From: Lactiplantibacillus plantarum
GTDB taxonomy: Bacteria > Bacillota > Bacilli > Lactobacillales > Lactobacillaceae
DNA: 64,000 nucleotides
Direction: 5' to 3'
Assembly (NCBI RefSeq): GCF_014131735.1
Contig: NZ_CP039121.1
Span: 2,480,001 to 2,544,000 of the forward strand
Shown: piece by piece, positions 34,813-44,640 of the stretch
Layout of the letters: every line of letters starts with the position of its first letter
Position numbering within the stretch: the stretch's first letter is position 1
The notes under the pieces: model-generated
Told to the model about the DNA's origin: nothing
The model's database searches: none
The model's input: only the letters and a program-made list of their open reading frames with translations
Translations under genes and position numbers: made by a program

Positions 34813-34853
34813 AAAAAAAGTTCCAGCTTACCATCAACGTAAGCTGGAACTCA
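34813..34853 (-). terminator. oatA terminator
   Basis: GAGTTCCAGCTTAC pairs with GTAAGCTGGAACT on the minus strand, followed by seven T. Confidence 0.88.
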
Positions 34854-34856
34854 TCT

Positions 34857-36839
34857 TTAATTGTTATTAACTTCGGCAATGCGGTTCGCAATCAAATTCG
34901 TTAACTGGCGATTACCAGTCGTATTTGGATGAACATTGTCATCTGCAAACCAACCACTTTGATTCTGCGCACGACCATGCCAATCGATAACATGCACGTT
35001 CGCATGCTTCTTAGCAGTCTTGGCAATTTGAGCATTGACCTGATTTTGCCAACTCTGTGTTGGGACGTGGGCCGTTACCCAGAAAATCTGACGATCCTTA
35101 CCAATCAGTTTAACGACTTGTTCAGCTTGATCATCCGTAATTGTCCCGTTAGTCCCAATGTTCAATAGGACGTTATGGGCTAATTGCCCTTGCGACTTCA
35201 GCGAATTAATGATTCCAGGAACTTCCGTCACTTGACGACCAACGCGACCTTGAACCACCGTACCCGGGATAACATCTTGAAGATCGGAAGAAACATCCAG
35301 TAACACCGAATCCCCAATGGCTGTCAGATCCGTATTGGCCATCGCTAGAACAACTTGTGGCTTCAAATCGTATTCCTTTTCCACCTGCTTCTGCTTCGAG
35401 TTCAACTTCGCTTCAGCCTGCTTGGTCTGCATCTTTTCAGTCGCAACCTTCTTGCTTGAAGCAGCCGCTGCCTGGGCAGCTTTTTGCCGTTTGAGCGCCG
35501 CCGCATTCTTCTTATCAGCCGCTTTAGAGTTAGCTGCAATCGTCTTTTGTAATTCAGTCTTCTTGTTAGCTTCCGCTTTACTTGGCTGTTGAACGAAACC
35601 AACCGCCGTAATAACGAATAAGACCGTGGTCAAAGCGACAATCGCAGTGGTCACGCGGTTAAACTTCGGTTTGCGGAGGAAATCTTTGAAGTCGACCAAT
35701 AACCGACTGTAATCATAGTGCCGCATTGGATTTTCAATAAACCGATAACTCAATTCCGTCACGATCAAAATTAAGGCAACTTCAATCAAACTATTGAGGA
35801 GTAAATGATCACCAATGTTTTTAACTTTAGTTTCGTAGAAAATCATCACTGGGAACTGGTAGAGATAGATCCCATAACTACGTTGCCCAACGTACTTAAA
35901 CACCGGATTCGTCAAGACGCGATTGAGATGACTAGCCGGGTGGGCCACCGTTGCAACTAACACTGTTGATAGGACTGTGAATAGTAACATACCGCCACGA
36001 TAAGTGAAATCAGATTGACCGGACATCTGGAAAAACATCCAAATAATTGCAATTAGCGAAGCACCGCCTAAGATATCCAGTGTCACTCGATTAACATTAG
36101 CAATGTCCGCCGATAATTCCCGTGATGGCCAGATAAACGCAAGGCCAGAACCTAACAAGATTGCAAACATCCGCGTATCAGTTCCGTAGTACACCCGATT
36201 CGTATTCGCTGGATCATACAACATTGCCATGGTTATCGCTGAAATACCCGCAGCAATCATCATAAACCAGAAGACCCGTGAACGCTTCTTGAAGATGACC
36301 ATCAAGATACCAATCACTAATGGCCAGAATAAGTAATATTGTCCTTCAATTGAGAGCGACCATAAATGAGTGAACGGTGATTCACCATTGAAACGGTCAA
36401 AATAACTTTGACCGTGATTGATTTCAAACCAATTATAGACGTAGACTAAATTCGTTAATACAGTAGCCCGAATGTTCGTCAATAATGACCGTTGAAACAG
36501 CGTAATGTAGGCTGTTGTCCCTAACAACATCGTCACGAATGCTGGATATAGCCGCCGCATCCGGTGTCCGAGAAACCGCCATATCCGGACATGCCCCCGA
36601 CTCAAAATATCTTGTAATAAAATATCCGTAATCAAATAACCTGAAACGACGAAGAAGATCGGAACTCCCAAGTAACCTCCTTGTAGTGAGGCCGGCATCA
36701 AGTGATAGATGATGACACCCAGCACCGCCAATGTCCGGATACCATCAAATCCGGTGATATAACGTCTTGGATTCATCCGGTGTCGATTCATCCGACTCAT
36801 TGTTCGGCTCATATTTACGCTCCGCAAATTTTCATTCAT
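34857..36839 (-). CDS. oatA: Peptidoglycan O-acetyltransferase OatA
   Basis: A 660-residue membrane enzyme that O-acetylates MurNAc in peptidoglycan and gives lysozyme resistance. Residues about 28-410 form an acyltransferase-3 domain with about eleven helices (GFDGIRTLAVLGVIIYHL, SPFTHLWSLSIEGQYYLFWP). An Ala/Lys-rich linker (about 415-485) leads to an extracellular SGNH esterase domain: GDSVLL with nucleophile Ser near 511, NIGTNG, and DNVHP with Asp near 634 and His near 637. AGGGG precedes ATG. OatA is established in L. plantarum; the assignment to OatA rather than OatB rests on resemblance and neighbours. Confidence 0.9.
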   Translation of the reverse strand: MNENLRSVNMSRTMSRMNRHRMNPRRYITGFDGIRTLAVLGVIIYHLMPASLQGGYLGVPIFFVVSGYLITDILLQDILSRGHVRIWRFLGHRMRRLYPAFVTMLLGTTAYITLFQRSLLTNIRATVLTNLVYVYNWFEINHGQSYFDRFNGESPFTHLWSLSIEGQYYLFWPLVIGILMVIFKKRSRVFWFMMIAAGISAITMAMLYDPANTNRVYYGTDTRMFAILLGSGLAFIWPSRELSADIANVNRVTLDILGGASLIAIIWMFFQMSGQSDFTYRGGMLLFTVLSTVLVATVAHPASHLNRVLTNPVFKYVGQRSYGIYLYQFPVMIFYETKVKNIGDHLLLNSLIEVALILIVTELSYRFIENPMRHYDYSRLLVDFKDFLRKPKFNRVTTAIVALTTVLFVITAVGFVQQPSKAEANKKTELQKTIAANSKAADKKNAAALKRQKAAQAAAASSKKVATEKMQTKQAEAKLNSKQKQVEKEYDLKPQVVLAMANTDLTAIGDSVLLDVSSDLQDVIPGTVVQGRVGRQVTEVPGIINSLKSQGQLAHNVLLNIGTNGTITDDQAEQVVKLIGKDRQIFWVTAHVPTQSWQNQVNAQIAKTAKKHANVHVIDWHGRAQNQSGWFADDNVHPNTTGNRQLTNLIANRIAEVNNN

Positions 36840-37260
36840 ATTCCTATTACCCCTTGAATTGTCTCTACAAATATTAACTAACCCACCAGTGCTTCGGTAC
36901 CTTTACTATAATATGTAAATGACCGCATTGACCAGCATTATTTAAACTTCATTAATTATTTTTATTAACCACTTTATTCATTATGCTGATTAAACACATA
37001 TAACCCCGAACTTAATTACAATATAAATAAATCAAACGTGAGTCTATTAATCCATCCGTTATCATTCCTATGTTATCAACAATTTAAGGTTGATTCGACG
37101 TACCAAACAGCTCAATTAATCAAATTGAAATTGATTAGCACTACTTGTGACTAACTTCTACTATACAACAGTATGAACCAGTAAAACATTGAATCAGAAA
37201 TCATTTTAAAAGATTGACGCGATTCGTTCGGTAACTTGATAAATTGATTTTACAAACTTG
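36840..37260. other. AT-rich intergenic region
   Basis: About 420 bases between oatA and birA with no ORF, clear terminator or repeat. Confidence 0.4.
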
Positions 37261-38250
37261 CTAGCCATGATAACCACCGGACAAGAGGTTCACCTTAGTA
37301 ATCTCACCAGAACTAAAATGACGACTCTGACCAGTCTCTAATTTGACGACTAACGCCCCGTGTGCATCAATATCCGTGACAACTCCACGATACTTTTGCG
37401 TTCCGCTCTTCAACTCGACCTGTTGATCGATCACCATGGAGAGTTTCCGATAAGCGTCCATGAAAGTCCCACTACGATAAGTCCCATAGCTATTGAAAAA
37501 GCGCCGCAGTAGCTCACAAATCACTTGATTGCGCGTCACACCATTTGGATTGGCAACGACTGCGCCCGCTTTGTGCGCTAGTAGCGCTGGAAAAGCTGTC
37601 GTTGTTAAGTTAATGCCAATTCCAATAATGACTGCTGAAATTTGCCCCGTTTCGAGACTAGTGATGCCTTCTGATAAGATACCAACCACCTTGTGATGAT
37701 TGACTAACACATCATTGACCCACTTTAATGAAACGTCAACCGCAAACAGCTGTTGCAGCGTCTGAGCAACGACTACCGCAGTACTCGTTGTCAACAAACC
37801 AGCGTCTAACGCCTTCTGGTCACTGAGTGGTAACCCAATGCTCATGTAAATTCCAGTCTGTGCTGGCGAATAAAATGCCCGCCCCGACCGACCGTAACCA
37901 GCAGTTTGCGTATCCGCAACCACGATTTTCGGAAGTGCTAAAGGCGTCTGCGTGACTAACCGCCGTAAATAGGCATTCGTTGAATCAACCGTTGGTAGCA
38001 CGGTCAAATCAAACGGTGGTAACGCTGTAAGCGCGTATTCAATCACCGGCGCACTCAATTGATTATTGGCCACATACCGATAACCTCGCCCATGCCGGCT
38101 CTCAATAGTATGGCCCGCCGCTTGCAATCCTTGCACTAATTTCCAAATAGCCGTTCGACTGATTGCAAGTCGTTGTGCCAACCAGTCACCCGAACAGTAC
38201 GCGGGCGCCGCTTGGATTAACAAGCGTAAAACTGCGACTTGATTTGCCAT
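37261..38250 (-). CDS. birA: Bifunctional biotin protein ligase/biotin operon repressor BirA
   Basis: A 329-residue class II BirA. The N-terminal winged helix (residues 1-60, LAQRLAISRTAIWKLVQGLQAAGHTIESRHGRGYRY) binds DNA. The central ligase domain has DSTNAYLRR and the biotinyl-AMP loop GYGRSGRAFYSP, then LKWVNDVLV. A small C-terminal domain follows. It attaches biotin to carboxyl carriers and represses biotin genes. Start ATG at 38250 after GGGTGAG. A perfect BirA operator lies 22 bases upstream of the start codon, implying autorepression. Confidence 0.94.
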   Translation of the reverse strand: MANQVAVLRLLIQAAPAYCSGDWLAQRLAISRTAIWKLVQGLQAAGHTIESRHGRGYRYVANNQLSAPVIEYALTALPPFDLTVLPTVDSTNAYLRRLVTQTPLALPKIVVADTQTAGYGRSGRAFYSPAQTGIYMSIGLPLSDQKALDAGLLTTSTAVVVAQTLQQLFAVDVSLKWVNDVLVNHHKVVGILSEGITSLETGQISAVIIGIGINLTTTAFPALLAHKAGAVVANPNGVTRNQVICELLRRFFNSYGTYRSGTFMDAYRKLSMVIDQQVELKSGTQKYRGVVTDIDAHGALVVKLETGQSRHFSSGEITKVNLLSGGYHG

Positions 38251-38271
38251 ATCAATCTCACCCATCTCTAA

Positions 38272-38305
38272 TTAGTTAACCCATTATTTCATATTGGTTA
38301 ACTAA
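38272..38305 (-). promoter_or_regulatory. BirA operator
   Basis: TTAGTTAACC, a 14-base spacer and GGTTAACTAA form a perfect 10+10 palindrome, the layout and core sequence (GTTAACC-N14-GGTTAAC) known for Firmicute BirA sites. Confidence 0.85.
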
Positions 38306-38704
38306 CCGCAATTGAATTTAAAGAATGTAATATTACATCTTTCTGTGCTGAGCAGTTTACTTATTATCGCTGAAAATGTAACCGCTTGTCAAATCAATTG
38401 TGTACAATCGGTCACAATACGACTGAAACTTGGTCTATCAGTCGTACCGACCAGCATAATAACTAGTATAAACCAAATTCAAACTAAACGGCCCGTTCTA
38501 ATTATTATTTTTATATCGTTTCGACCGAAGTCCCCTCCCATACTCAGCTACTATGACGTTAACGTACTGATTCAGTTAATTAGTGAACACGACCTTACCA
38601 ATTATCTACTTAATGCAATTCTTTATGATTGCCTAGTCTCTTTGACCCTGCTTAGTTAACAGTGGTAAGATAACAATTAAAATATGAAGAAATTAGGTGA
38701 TCAT

Positions 38705-39613
38705 TTGAAACAAGGAACGACAATCATCACGCTGGATAATGGCTACCATTTATGGACGAATACTCAGGGCAAAGGCGACATTCAATTATTATGTCTACAC
38801 GGTGGCCCTGGTGGCAATCACGAATATTGGGAAAACTTTGGTGAGGAACTGGCAGATTTAGGCGTCCAAGTTTCAATGTACGACCAATTAGGATCCTGGT
38901 ATTCGGATCAACCCGACTACTCAGATCCTGAAATTGCTAAGAAATATCTCACCTACGACTACTTCTTAGATGAAGTTGAAGAAGTCCGACAAAAACTAGG
39001 ACTCGATAACTTCTACTTGATTGGTCAGTCTTGGGGCGGTGCCCTCACAATGATGTACGCGCTCAAGTATGGTCAACACTTAAAAGGCGCCATTATTTCA
39101 AGTATGGTCGATAACATTGAGGAATACGTTGTCAACGTTAACAAGTGTCGTGAAGAAGCCCTACCGGCTGACGCTGTTGCTTACATGAAGCAAAAGGAAG
39201 CGGAAGGCAACTGGAATGATCCCCAATATCAGAAGTACGTGGACGTTCTGAACGCTGGCTATGTTGACCGCAAACAACCCACTTCAATTCGCCATTTGAT
39301 CAACACCACTGCCACTCCTGTATACAACGCCTTTCAAGGGGATAATGAATTCGTTATCACTGGGAAGTTAAAGGAATGGGATATTCGCGATCAGATTCAC
39401 AACATTAAAGTGCCGACCCTGTTAACTTTCGGTGAACACGAAACAATGCCATTAGCTTCGGCCCGCCGCATGGCTCGTGATATTCCTAACTCACGCTTAG
39501 TAACGACGCCAAATGGTGGTCATCACCACATGATCGACAACGCCCCCGTCTACTTTGACCATTTGAAACAATTCATTCGTGACGTGGAAGATGGCAGCTT
39601 TAATCAAAAATAA
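38705..39613 (+). CDS. Proline iminopeptidase-like alpha/beta hydrolase
   Basis: A peptidase family S33 protein of 302 residues. HGGPGG forms the oxyanion region, GQSWGG carries the nucleophile Ser, and GGHHHMI holds the catalytic His near the C-terminus. It would release N-terminal proline or act on related amides. Start choice: TTG at 38705 is matched by AGGTGAT just upstream; ATG at 38684, seven codons earlier, has no ribosome binding site but cannot be excluded. Monocistronic with a strong terminator. Confidence 0.82.
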   Translation: MKQGTTIITLDNGYHLWTNTQGKGDIQLLCLHGGPGGNHEYWENFGEELADLGVQVSMYDQLGSWYSDQPDYSDPEIAKKYLTYDYFLDEVEEVRQKLGLDNFYLIGQSWGGALTMMYALKYGQHLKGAIISSMVDNIEEYVVNVNKCREEALPADAVAYMKQKEAEGNWNDPQYQKYVDVLNAGYVDRKQPTSIRHLINTTATPVYNAFQGDNEFVITGKLKEWDIRDQIHNIKVPTLLTFGEHETMPLASARRMARDIPNSRLVTTPNGGHHHMIDNAPVYFDHLKQFIRDVEDGSFNQK

Positions 39614-39631
39614 ATCCTAACTGAACAATTA

Positions 39632-39676
39632 AGAAGCCGCCAGTATCAGGTCATACCCGATACTGGCGGCTTTTTA
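39632..39676 (+). terminator. Terminator of the peptidase gene
   Basis: AAGCCGCCAGTATC pairs with GATACTGGCGGCTT, then TTTTT. Confidence 0.9.
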
Positions 39677-39734
39677 ATAATATTAGGTTAACTGAAGCTT
39701 TGCCCAGTGGTCTAACTAGCCCTTCAGGCTTTAA

Positions 39735-41495
39735 CTATAGCTGATCACCCTGTGCTCGTAGTACGGCGCCTAATGATGGCTGTTCCTTAATATCAATGTG
39801 GTTGGCTTTGGCATAAGCGTCAACTTCTGCTTGACCATATAATTCAGGATCTAGTGGCATGTAAGCTGTGCCAATTGGATCATCATTCTTGATGACCGCG
39901 TTCACAACGATTGGCCGCTTGTTGCCCTTCGCTTGGAGCGCCTTGATTTGGTCAAAGACGGTTTCGACCTCTTGATTATTTTGAACAGTAAAACCAATCC
40001 CACCAAGGCCATCTGCAACTTTGGCCCAGTCGGCATCCGTTAGATCAACACCATACAAGTGTTGCTTCGTATCAACTTGCTCACGATAGATGAAACCAAA
40101 CCGTTGATTACTGAAAATCACGTTAATAACGGGCAAGCCGTAACGTGCTTCCGTGATAATATCTGGCGCTACCATCGCAAAGCCACCATCGCCTGAGAAA
40201 CTCCACGCTTGGCTGTCTGGAACACTTAAGGCACCAGCCATCCCAGCAGGTAGTCCAAATCCCATGGTTGCGAAGAGGCCAGATAAGGCAAAGCGTTGCT
40301 CCTGATCCATTGGGAGCCCCCGGACAGCCCATTCGGAGACGTTACCGGTGTCGACCCCGTAGGTATCACGAGGGCCGACCATACTAGCAACTTTGTGCAT
40401 GACCGCTTCCGGCGCTAGTCCATCATGGTCGTCAGCAGCCAATTGTTGGAGCCACTTATCCCAATTACGTTTATTTTGCCGGTTAGTCGTTAACCACGCT
40501 GTTTCAGGTAACGTTTCGCCAGTTGCAATCATCGCTTGCAAATAAGCTTGGGCGTCACTGATGACGGCGTAATCGATTGGGACCATCTTGCCGATATCAA
40601 AACTGTTATTGTTGACCTGAATAATCTTAATCCCCTTAGGCCAAAAACTAGCAAATGGAAATTCAGATCCCAGGAACAAAATCAAATCAGCGTGTTGGAG
40701 TGCTTCGAACCCCGATTTGGAACCCAACCGGCCAAACGTGCCAATTGCATTCGGGTGGCTCGTTGGAATAACCCCCGTCGCCGGGACCGTATTCATGACT
40801 GGAATATTGAATTGTTCACTAAACTTGACCAGGTCTGCCTTAGCACCAAGAAGACCCCGACCAGCGTAAACTAATGGATGCTTAGCTGCTTTTAGCATCT
40901 TTAACGTTGCCGTAATGGCCTGAGGATCGACCCGTTGTTCAAACGTATCTGAAACGGTGTTAGGCGTCGATACCGGCTGATAATCGATTTCTTCCGCTGA
41001 GAGATTTTCAGGAATGATAACGACTGCCGGTCCCTTTTGCCGGTATGCTTCACGAATCGCTTGGTTAATGACATATGGTAATTGTCCGGCCGTCGTGACA
41101 GTGCGGTTATATACCGCCACGTCACTAAACATTGGGGTCTCATCCATTTCTTGGAAGTAATTCGTGTTCATCGTCGCTTGTGGTACCTGTCCGACAAGTG
41201 CTAATACAGGAACGTGATCCATCTTGGCATCATACAAACCGTTGAATAAGTGCGTTGCACCAGGACCCGCAGAACCAAATGAAACGCCGATTTTGCCCGT
41301 AAACTTGGCATCTGCCGAGGCTGCTAAGGCCCCCACTTCTTCATGCCGTACTTGAATATAATCAATATCGGCCTTTTCAAGGTACAAACCTTCAACGGTA
41401 TGATTGATTGAACCGCCGGGAATCCCGTAGATGTGGTCCACACCCCACGCCTCTAAAACCTTAACTAAAGCTTGTCCTGCAATCATCTTTGTCAT
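39735..41495 (-). CDS. pox: Pyruvate oxidase (ThDP/FAD-dependent)
   Basis: A 586-residue enzyme of the ThDP-dependent oxidase/decarboxylase family. It would convert pyruvate, phosphate and oxygen to acetyl phosphate, CO2 and H2O2. RHEEVGA near residue 50 holds the ThDP-activating Glu; the central domain binds FAD; SFSGDGGFAMVAPDI is the metal/ThDP motif. ATG at 41495 follows GAAGGGATG. It has its own promoter with a cre-like sequence in the spacer. A paralogue lies 1.3 kb upstream, with a RibF-like gene between them. Confidence 0.88.
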   Translation of the reverse strand: MTKMIAGQALVKVLEAWGVDHIYGIPGGSINHTVEGLYLEKADIDYIQVRHEEVGALAASADAKFTGKIGVSFGSAGPGATHLFNGLYDAKMDHVPVLALVGQVPQATMNTNYFQEMDETPMFSDVAVYNRTVTTAGQLPYVINQAIREAYRQKGPAVVIIPENLSAEEIDYQPVSTPNTVSDTFEQRVDPQAITATLKMLKAAKHPLVYAGRGLLGAKADLVKFSEQFNIPVMNTVPATGVIPTSHPNAIGTFGRLGSKSGFEALQHADLILFLGSEFPFASFWPKGIKIIQVNNNSFDIGKMVPIDYAVISDAQAYLQAMIATGETLPETAWLTTNRQNKRNWDKWLQQLAADDHDGLAPEAVMHKVASMVGPRDTYGVDTGNVSEWAVRGLPMDQEQRFALSGLFATMGFGLPAGMAGALSVPDSQAWSFSGDGGFAMVAPDIITEARYGLPVINVIFSNQRFGFIYREQVDTKQHLYGVDLTDADWAKVADGLGGIGFTVQNNQEVETVFDQIKALQAKGNKRPIVVNAVIKNDDPIGTAYMPLDPELYGQAEVDAYAKANHIDIKEQPSLGAVLRAQGDQL

Positions 41496-41558
41496 CACTA
41501 TTCATCCCTTCGACTTAGAACCAATTTGTCTGCTTGGTTCAATTCATTTAACAAACGT

Positions 41559-41588
41559 ATTATAAATCGCTTTCAATTATAAATGCAA
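41559..41588 (-). promoter_or_regulatory. Pyruvate oxidase promoter with cre-like site
   Basis: TTGCAT, 18 bases and TATAAT on the minus strand. TTGAAAGCGATTTA (41576-41563) in the spacer resembles a cre site, consistent with known CcpA control of pyruvate oxidases in this group. Confidence 0.6.
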
Positions 41589-41790
41589 TTAATATGCTTA
41601 CTTTTCGTAAGTGAAATTACAAGTACACAAAACGGGGCACCATTCAGCGCCAATTTTGTGTTTATCCGATTATTTCATGTGAAACTATCTATGGACTAGA
41701 AAAATAGGATCAAGCACACACCCGATACTCAGTTTTATCAAATATCGCTAACGGTCTAGCACGAATAACTTACCGACTTAACGACAATCA

Positions 41791-41822
41791 AAAACCACCC
41801 CATCAAACAGATCAGGGTGGTC
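41791..41822 (-). terminator. Terminator of the RibF-like gene
   Basis: GACCACCC pairs with GGGGTGGTT on the minus strand, followed by T residues. Confidence 0.8.
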
Positions 41823-41826
41823 TACA

Positions 41827-42675
41827 TTAAGCTTTACTATATTGTGATTGTTGATGCTGGGCTGAGACAGAACTGACCACTTGCAAAGCACGCTGCTGCC
41901 ACTGAACGTCCACATCTAATACCGTGGTTTCCGGTGGCAACTGGTATGGCGAAATAATTTTTAATGTCGTGGTGACTCGCAGAATGACTGCCTGTCGATA
42001 ATTAGCGCTAACTAACCAACAACGATAATCACCGGCCGCTGGTAACTGCTGTTGCCGATTTGCAAGTTGGATCGTTCTAGTCAACGGATCGAATGTCGCC
42101 TGTGTCGCGTAAGTGTACCCCAATAAATCATTAGCTTGTTCAATCTGCCCCCGAGCAATCAGCCCCCGGATCCGAGTAGAACTGACTTTAAGCTGCTGAT
42201 TAGCCAAGCGATCCACCGTGACCGTTTCAAAGTACGGGGCGCCCAATTCCGCGAGTTCGCGCATCCCATTTGCGCCACCCTGCCCGAACGTATAGTCAAA
42301 CCCCGCCACAACGACTTGCGCATTCAACCCGACAAGGTAATCCTTAATAAACGCAGTCGGTGTCAAGCCAGCAAATTGGTGGTTAAAATCCGTAATATAT
42401 AGTCGGTCCACCTGTAGCGCCGCCATATGTTGGCTTTTTTGCGCGACGGTATTCAGATACCGAAAAGTGGTCTGGGACTTAAACAGTTGTGACGCGTGTC
42501 GATTGAACGTCATCACAGCGAGTGGTAAATCACGCTGCTTCGCAATTCGTTTCGCTGTTTGAATCACGCGTTGGTGGCCCTGATGCACACCATCAAAGAA
42601 ACCTAAAGCTAATACCAGTGGCGGTTGTGGTGCCAGCATCTTTAATCGATGGGCATCTAAATTGATTACTTGCAT
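41827..42675 (-). CDS. RibF-like FMN adenylyltransferase with diverged C-terminal domain
   Basis: A 282-residue protein whose N-terminal half is the FAD synthetase domain: GFFDGVHQGHQRVI near residue 25, VAGFDYTFGQGGANG, and the SSTRIRGLI signature. The C-terminal part, where bifunctional RibF has its riboflavin kinase domain with a PTAN motif, is short and lacks that motif. It may therefore adenylate FMN but not phosphorylate riboflavin. ATG at 42675 follows GGAGG. It lies between two genes for FAD-dependent pyruvate oxidases, suggesting a link to FAD supply. Confidence 0.8.
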   Translation of the reverse strand: MQVINLDAHRLKMLAPQPPLVLALGFFDGVHQGHQRVIQTAKRIAKQRDLPLAVMTFNRHASQLFKSQTTFRYLNTVAQKSQHMAALQVDRLYITDFNHQFAGLTPTAFIKDYLVGLNAQVVVAGFDYTFGQGGANGMRELAELGAPYFETVTVDRLANQQLKVSSTRIRGLIARGQIEQANDLLGYTYATQATFDPLTRTIQLANRQQQLPAAGDYRCWLVSANYRQAVILRVTTTLKIISPYQLPPETTVLDVDVQWQQRALQVVSSVSAQHQQSQYSKA

Positions 42676-42771
42676 CTGTGCGACCTCCCGAACGTTCACG
42701 TAGTGTTCTCTACAGCTTGGTATGTTGTCACCGCCACAATGGCAAGCGACACTTAATACTATGTACCAAAA

Positions 42772-42799
42772 GAGCCGCGATAATCGCGTCCTCTTTCGT
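42772..42799 (-). terminator. Terminator of the second pyruvate oxidase gene
   Basis: AGAGGACGCGAT pairs with ATCGCGGCTCT on the minus strand, followed by TTT. Confidence 0.75.
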
Positions 42800-42815
42800 T
42801 AATTATCTATCCAAA

Positions 42816-44555
42816 TTAGTTTGTTTGAGCTTGTTTTAAGAAGTAGCTGAACGGCTTCAACGCTTGAGCATCATACTTCTTGACAAATTCAGCAATCTTG
42901 TCTTTATCTTGCCATGCGTCATCGAGATACATATGTTCCGTTGTAAATGGCATTGCATGCGTTAACTTCACATCAATGACAACTGGCTTATCCGTCTTCT
43001 TAGCGTCTTCAAGGGCTTGCTTGAATTCAGCCTTGGTCCGAACGGTATAACCAACGGCACCATAGCCTTCGCCAACCTTGGCCCAATCAGTATCTGGCAA
43101 ATCGACACCAGAGAGTGGTTGATGGCTATCATCAGTCTGTTCAGCTTCAATAAAGCCTAAGGTCTCATTACTGAAGACAATGTTGATAATGTGCAAGTTA
43201 TACTTAACTTGTGCCAAGATTTCTTCTGACAGCATTGCGAAAGCGCCGTCACCGCTCAAACTGTAGACGTCCCGATCTGGGTAGTTGACTTTAGCAGCCA
43301 GTGCAGCAGGAACCCCAAAGCCCATTGTTGCATAAATCCCAGAAGTTGCCCATTTCTGGTCATCGTGCATTCGGATCAAGCGTTCAAAGTTAATATTAAC
43401 ATTGCCGACATCGATAGCCCAAACAGCTTTGTCACTAGCTTCTTGGTTCAAGACATCAAAGATTGGTTCGGGGCGAACTGGTGATTCAGTGCTATCGTTG
43501 AAGCTGGCTTGCCATTTGTCCCAGTTCTTTTTATCAGCAACCGCAGCGTCATAAAAGGCTGAATCATCGCGCGCTTCACCAGCTGCATTGATCGCCGCTA
43601 AAGCTTTTTTCGCATCCGCCTGAATAGCAACGTTCGTATGGTGGCGCTTACCAAATTTTTCACTATCAATATCGATTTGAATGACCTTAGCCTTCTTATT
43701 AAATAAGAAGATACTAAATGGGACATTGTTACCGACCCAGAGGATTAGATCCGTACTAAAGCCAATCTCGGCACCCGGCTTAGGTGCGACTCGTCCCGTG
43801 GAACCTAAGTAAGCGGGATAATCGTCTTCAATGATCCCCTTCGCTAATACTGAAGAGACAAGTGGCATCTTAAACTTTTCAGAAGCAGCTTTTAATTCTT
43901 CAGCCGCGTCCTTAGCGCCAACGCCAAAGTAAATCATTGGTGACTTAGCAGCTTTGATTAATTTAACCGCATCAGCAACTGATTCAGCGGTTGGTGCAGG
44001 ATAGTTAACAGTGTGCACGCTAGCGTTCGTTTCAAAGTTGTCTTCAATTTCAGCCCAACCAAAGTCCTTAGGGATCGTTAAGACAGCTACACCATTGTGG
44101 GCATACGCTTGACGAATGGCTTCATCAGTCATCATCGGTAAACTCTCAGCAGTCATCGCAGTCCGATTCCAAACAGCCACATCGTCAAAAATCGGTTCTT
44201 CATTCATTGCTTGGAAGAAGTCCATGTTCATCCGCTTAGTAGGAACTTGTGCAACGATTGCTAACATTGGAATACCATCTTCCTTAGCATCGTACAATCC
44301 GTTCAGTAAGTGGACAGCACCAGGGCCAGCGGAACCAAAGCAGACGCCGATCTTTCCAGTTAGCTTATAATCAGCGGAAGCGGCAATCGCACCAGCTTCT
44401 TCGTGACGTACTTGGATGTACTTCAACGTTTCCCGTTGATTATAGATGGCGTTCATCGTTGAATCGAACGACCCACCGGGCAAACCATAAATATGTTTTA
44501 CGCCCCACTTCTGAATTACTTTTAATACGGCATCTGAACCACTAATTTTAGCCAT
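42816..44555 (-). CDS. pox: Pyruvate oxidase (paralogue)
   Basis: A 579-residue ThDP/FAD/phosphate-dependent pyruvate oxidase. RHEEAGA holds the catalytic Glu, FGSAGPGAVHLLNGLYDA is the conserved core, IQIDIDSEKFGKRH binds FAD, and SLSGDGAFAMLSEEI is the ThDP/Mg motif. It gives acetyl phosphate and hydrogen peroxide from pyruvate in aerobic growth. ATG at 44555 is nine bases after GAGGAGG; an upstream extension of 12 codons lacks such a site. A cre site lies about 70 bases upstream. It is clearly diverged from the paralogue at 39.7-41.5 kb. Confidence 0.9.
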   Translation of the reverse strand: MAKISGSDAVLKVIQKWGVKHIYGLPGGSFDSTMNAIYNQRETLKYIQVRHEEAGAIAASADYKLTGKIGVCFGSAGPGAVHLLNGLYDAKEDGIPMLAIVAQVPTKRMNMDFFQAMNEEPIFDDVAVWNRTAMTAESLPMMTDEAIRQAYAHNGVAVLTIPKDFGWAEIEDNFETNASVHTVNYPAPTAESVADAVKLIKAAKSPMIYFGVGAKDAAEELKAASEKFKMPLVSSVLAKGIIEDDYPAYLGSTGRVAPKPGAEIGFSTDLILWVGNNVPFSIFLFNKKAKVIQIDIDSEKFGKRHHTNVAIQADAKKALAAINAAGEARDDSAFYDAAVADKKNWDKWQASFNDSTESPVRPEPIFDVLNQEASDKAVWAIDVGNVNINFERLIRMHDDQKWATSGIYATMGFGVPAALAAKVNYPDRDVYSLSGDGAFAMLSEEILAQVKYNLHIINIVFSNETLGFIEAEQTDDSHQPLSGVDLPDTDWAKVGEGYGAVGYTVRTKAEFKQALEDAKKTDKPVVIDVKLTHAMPFTTEHMYLDDAWQDKDKIAEFVKKYDAQALKPFSYFLKQAQTN

Positions 44556-44626
44556 TAGTAATGTCCTCCTCTGATATATTTTAATTATCAACTTTACGAC
44601 TTTATTGTAATCACGATTTTTTAAAA

Positions 44627-44640
44627 TGTAAACGCTTTTA
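44627..44640 (+). promoter_or_regulatory. cre site upstream of pyruvate oxidase
   Basis: TGTAAACGCTTTTA matches the cre consensus TGWAANCGNTNWCA except for one base. It should mediate CcpA control. Confidence 0.68.

Noticed and set aside
35317..35592. Plus-strand ORF inside oatA
   Set aside because: Antisense of the Ala/Lys-rich linker of OatA; a composition shadow.
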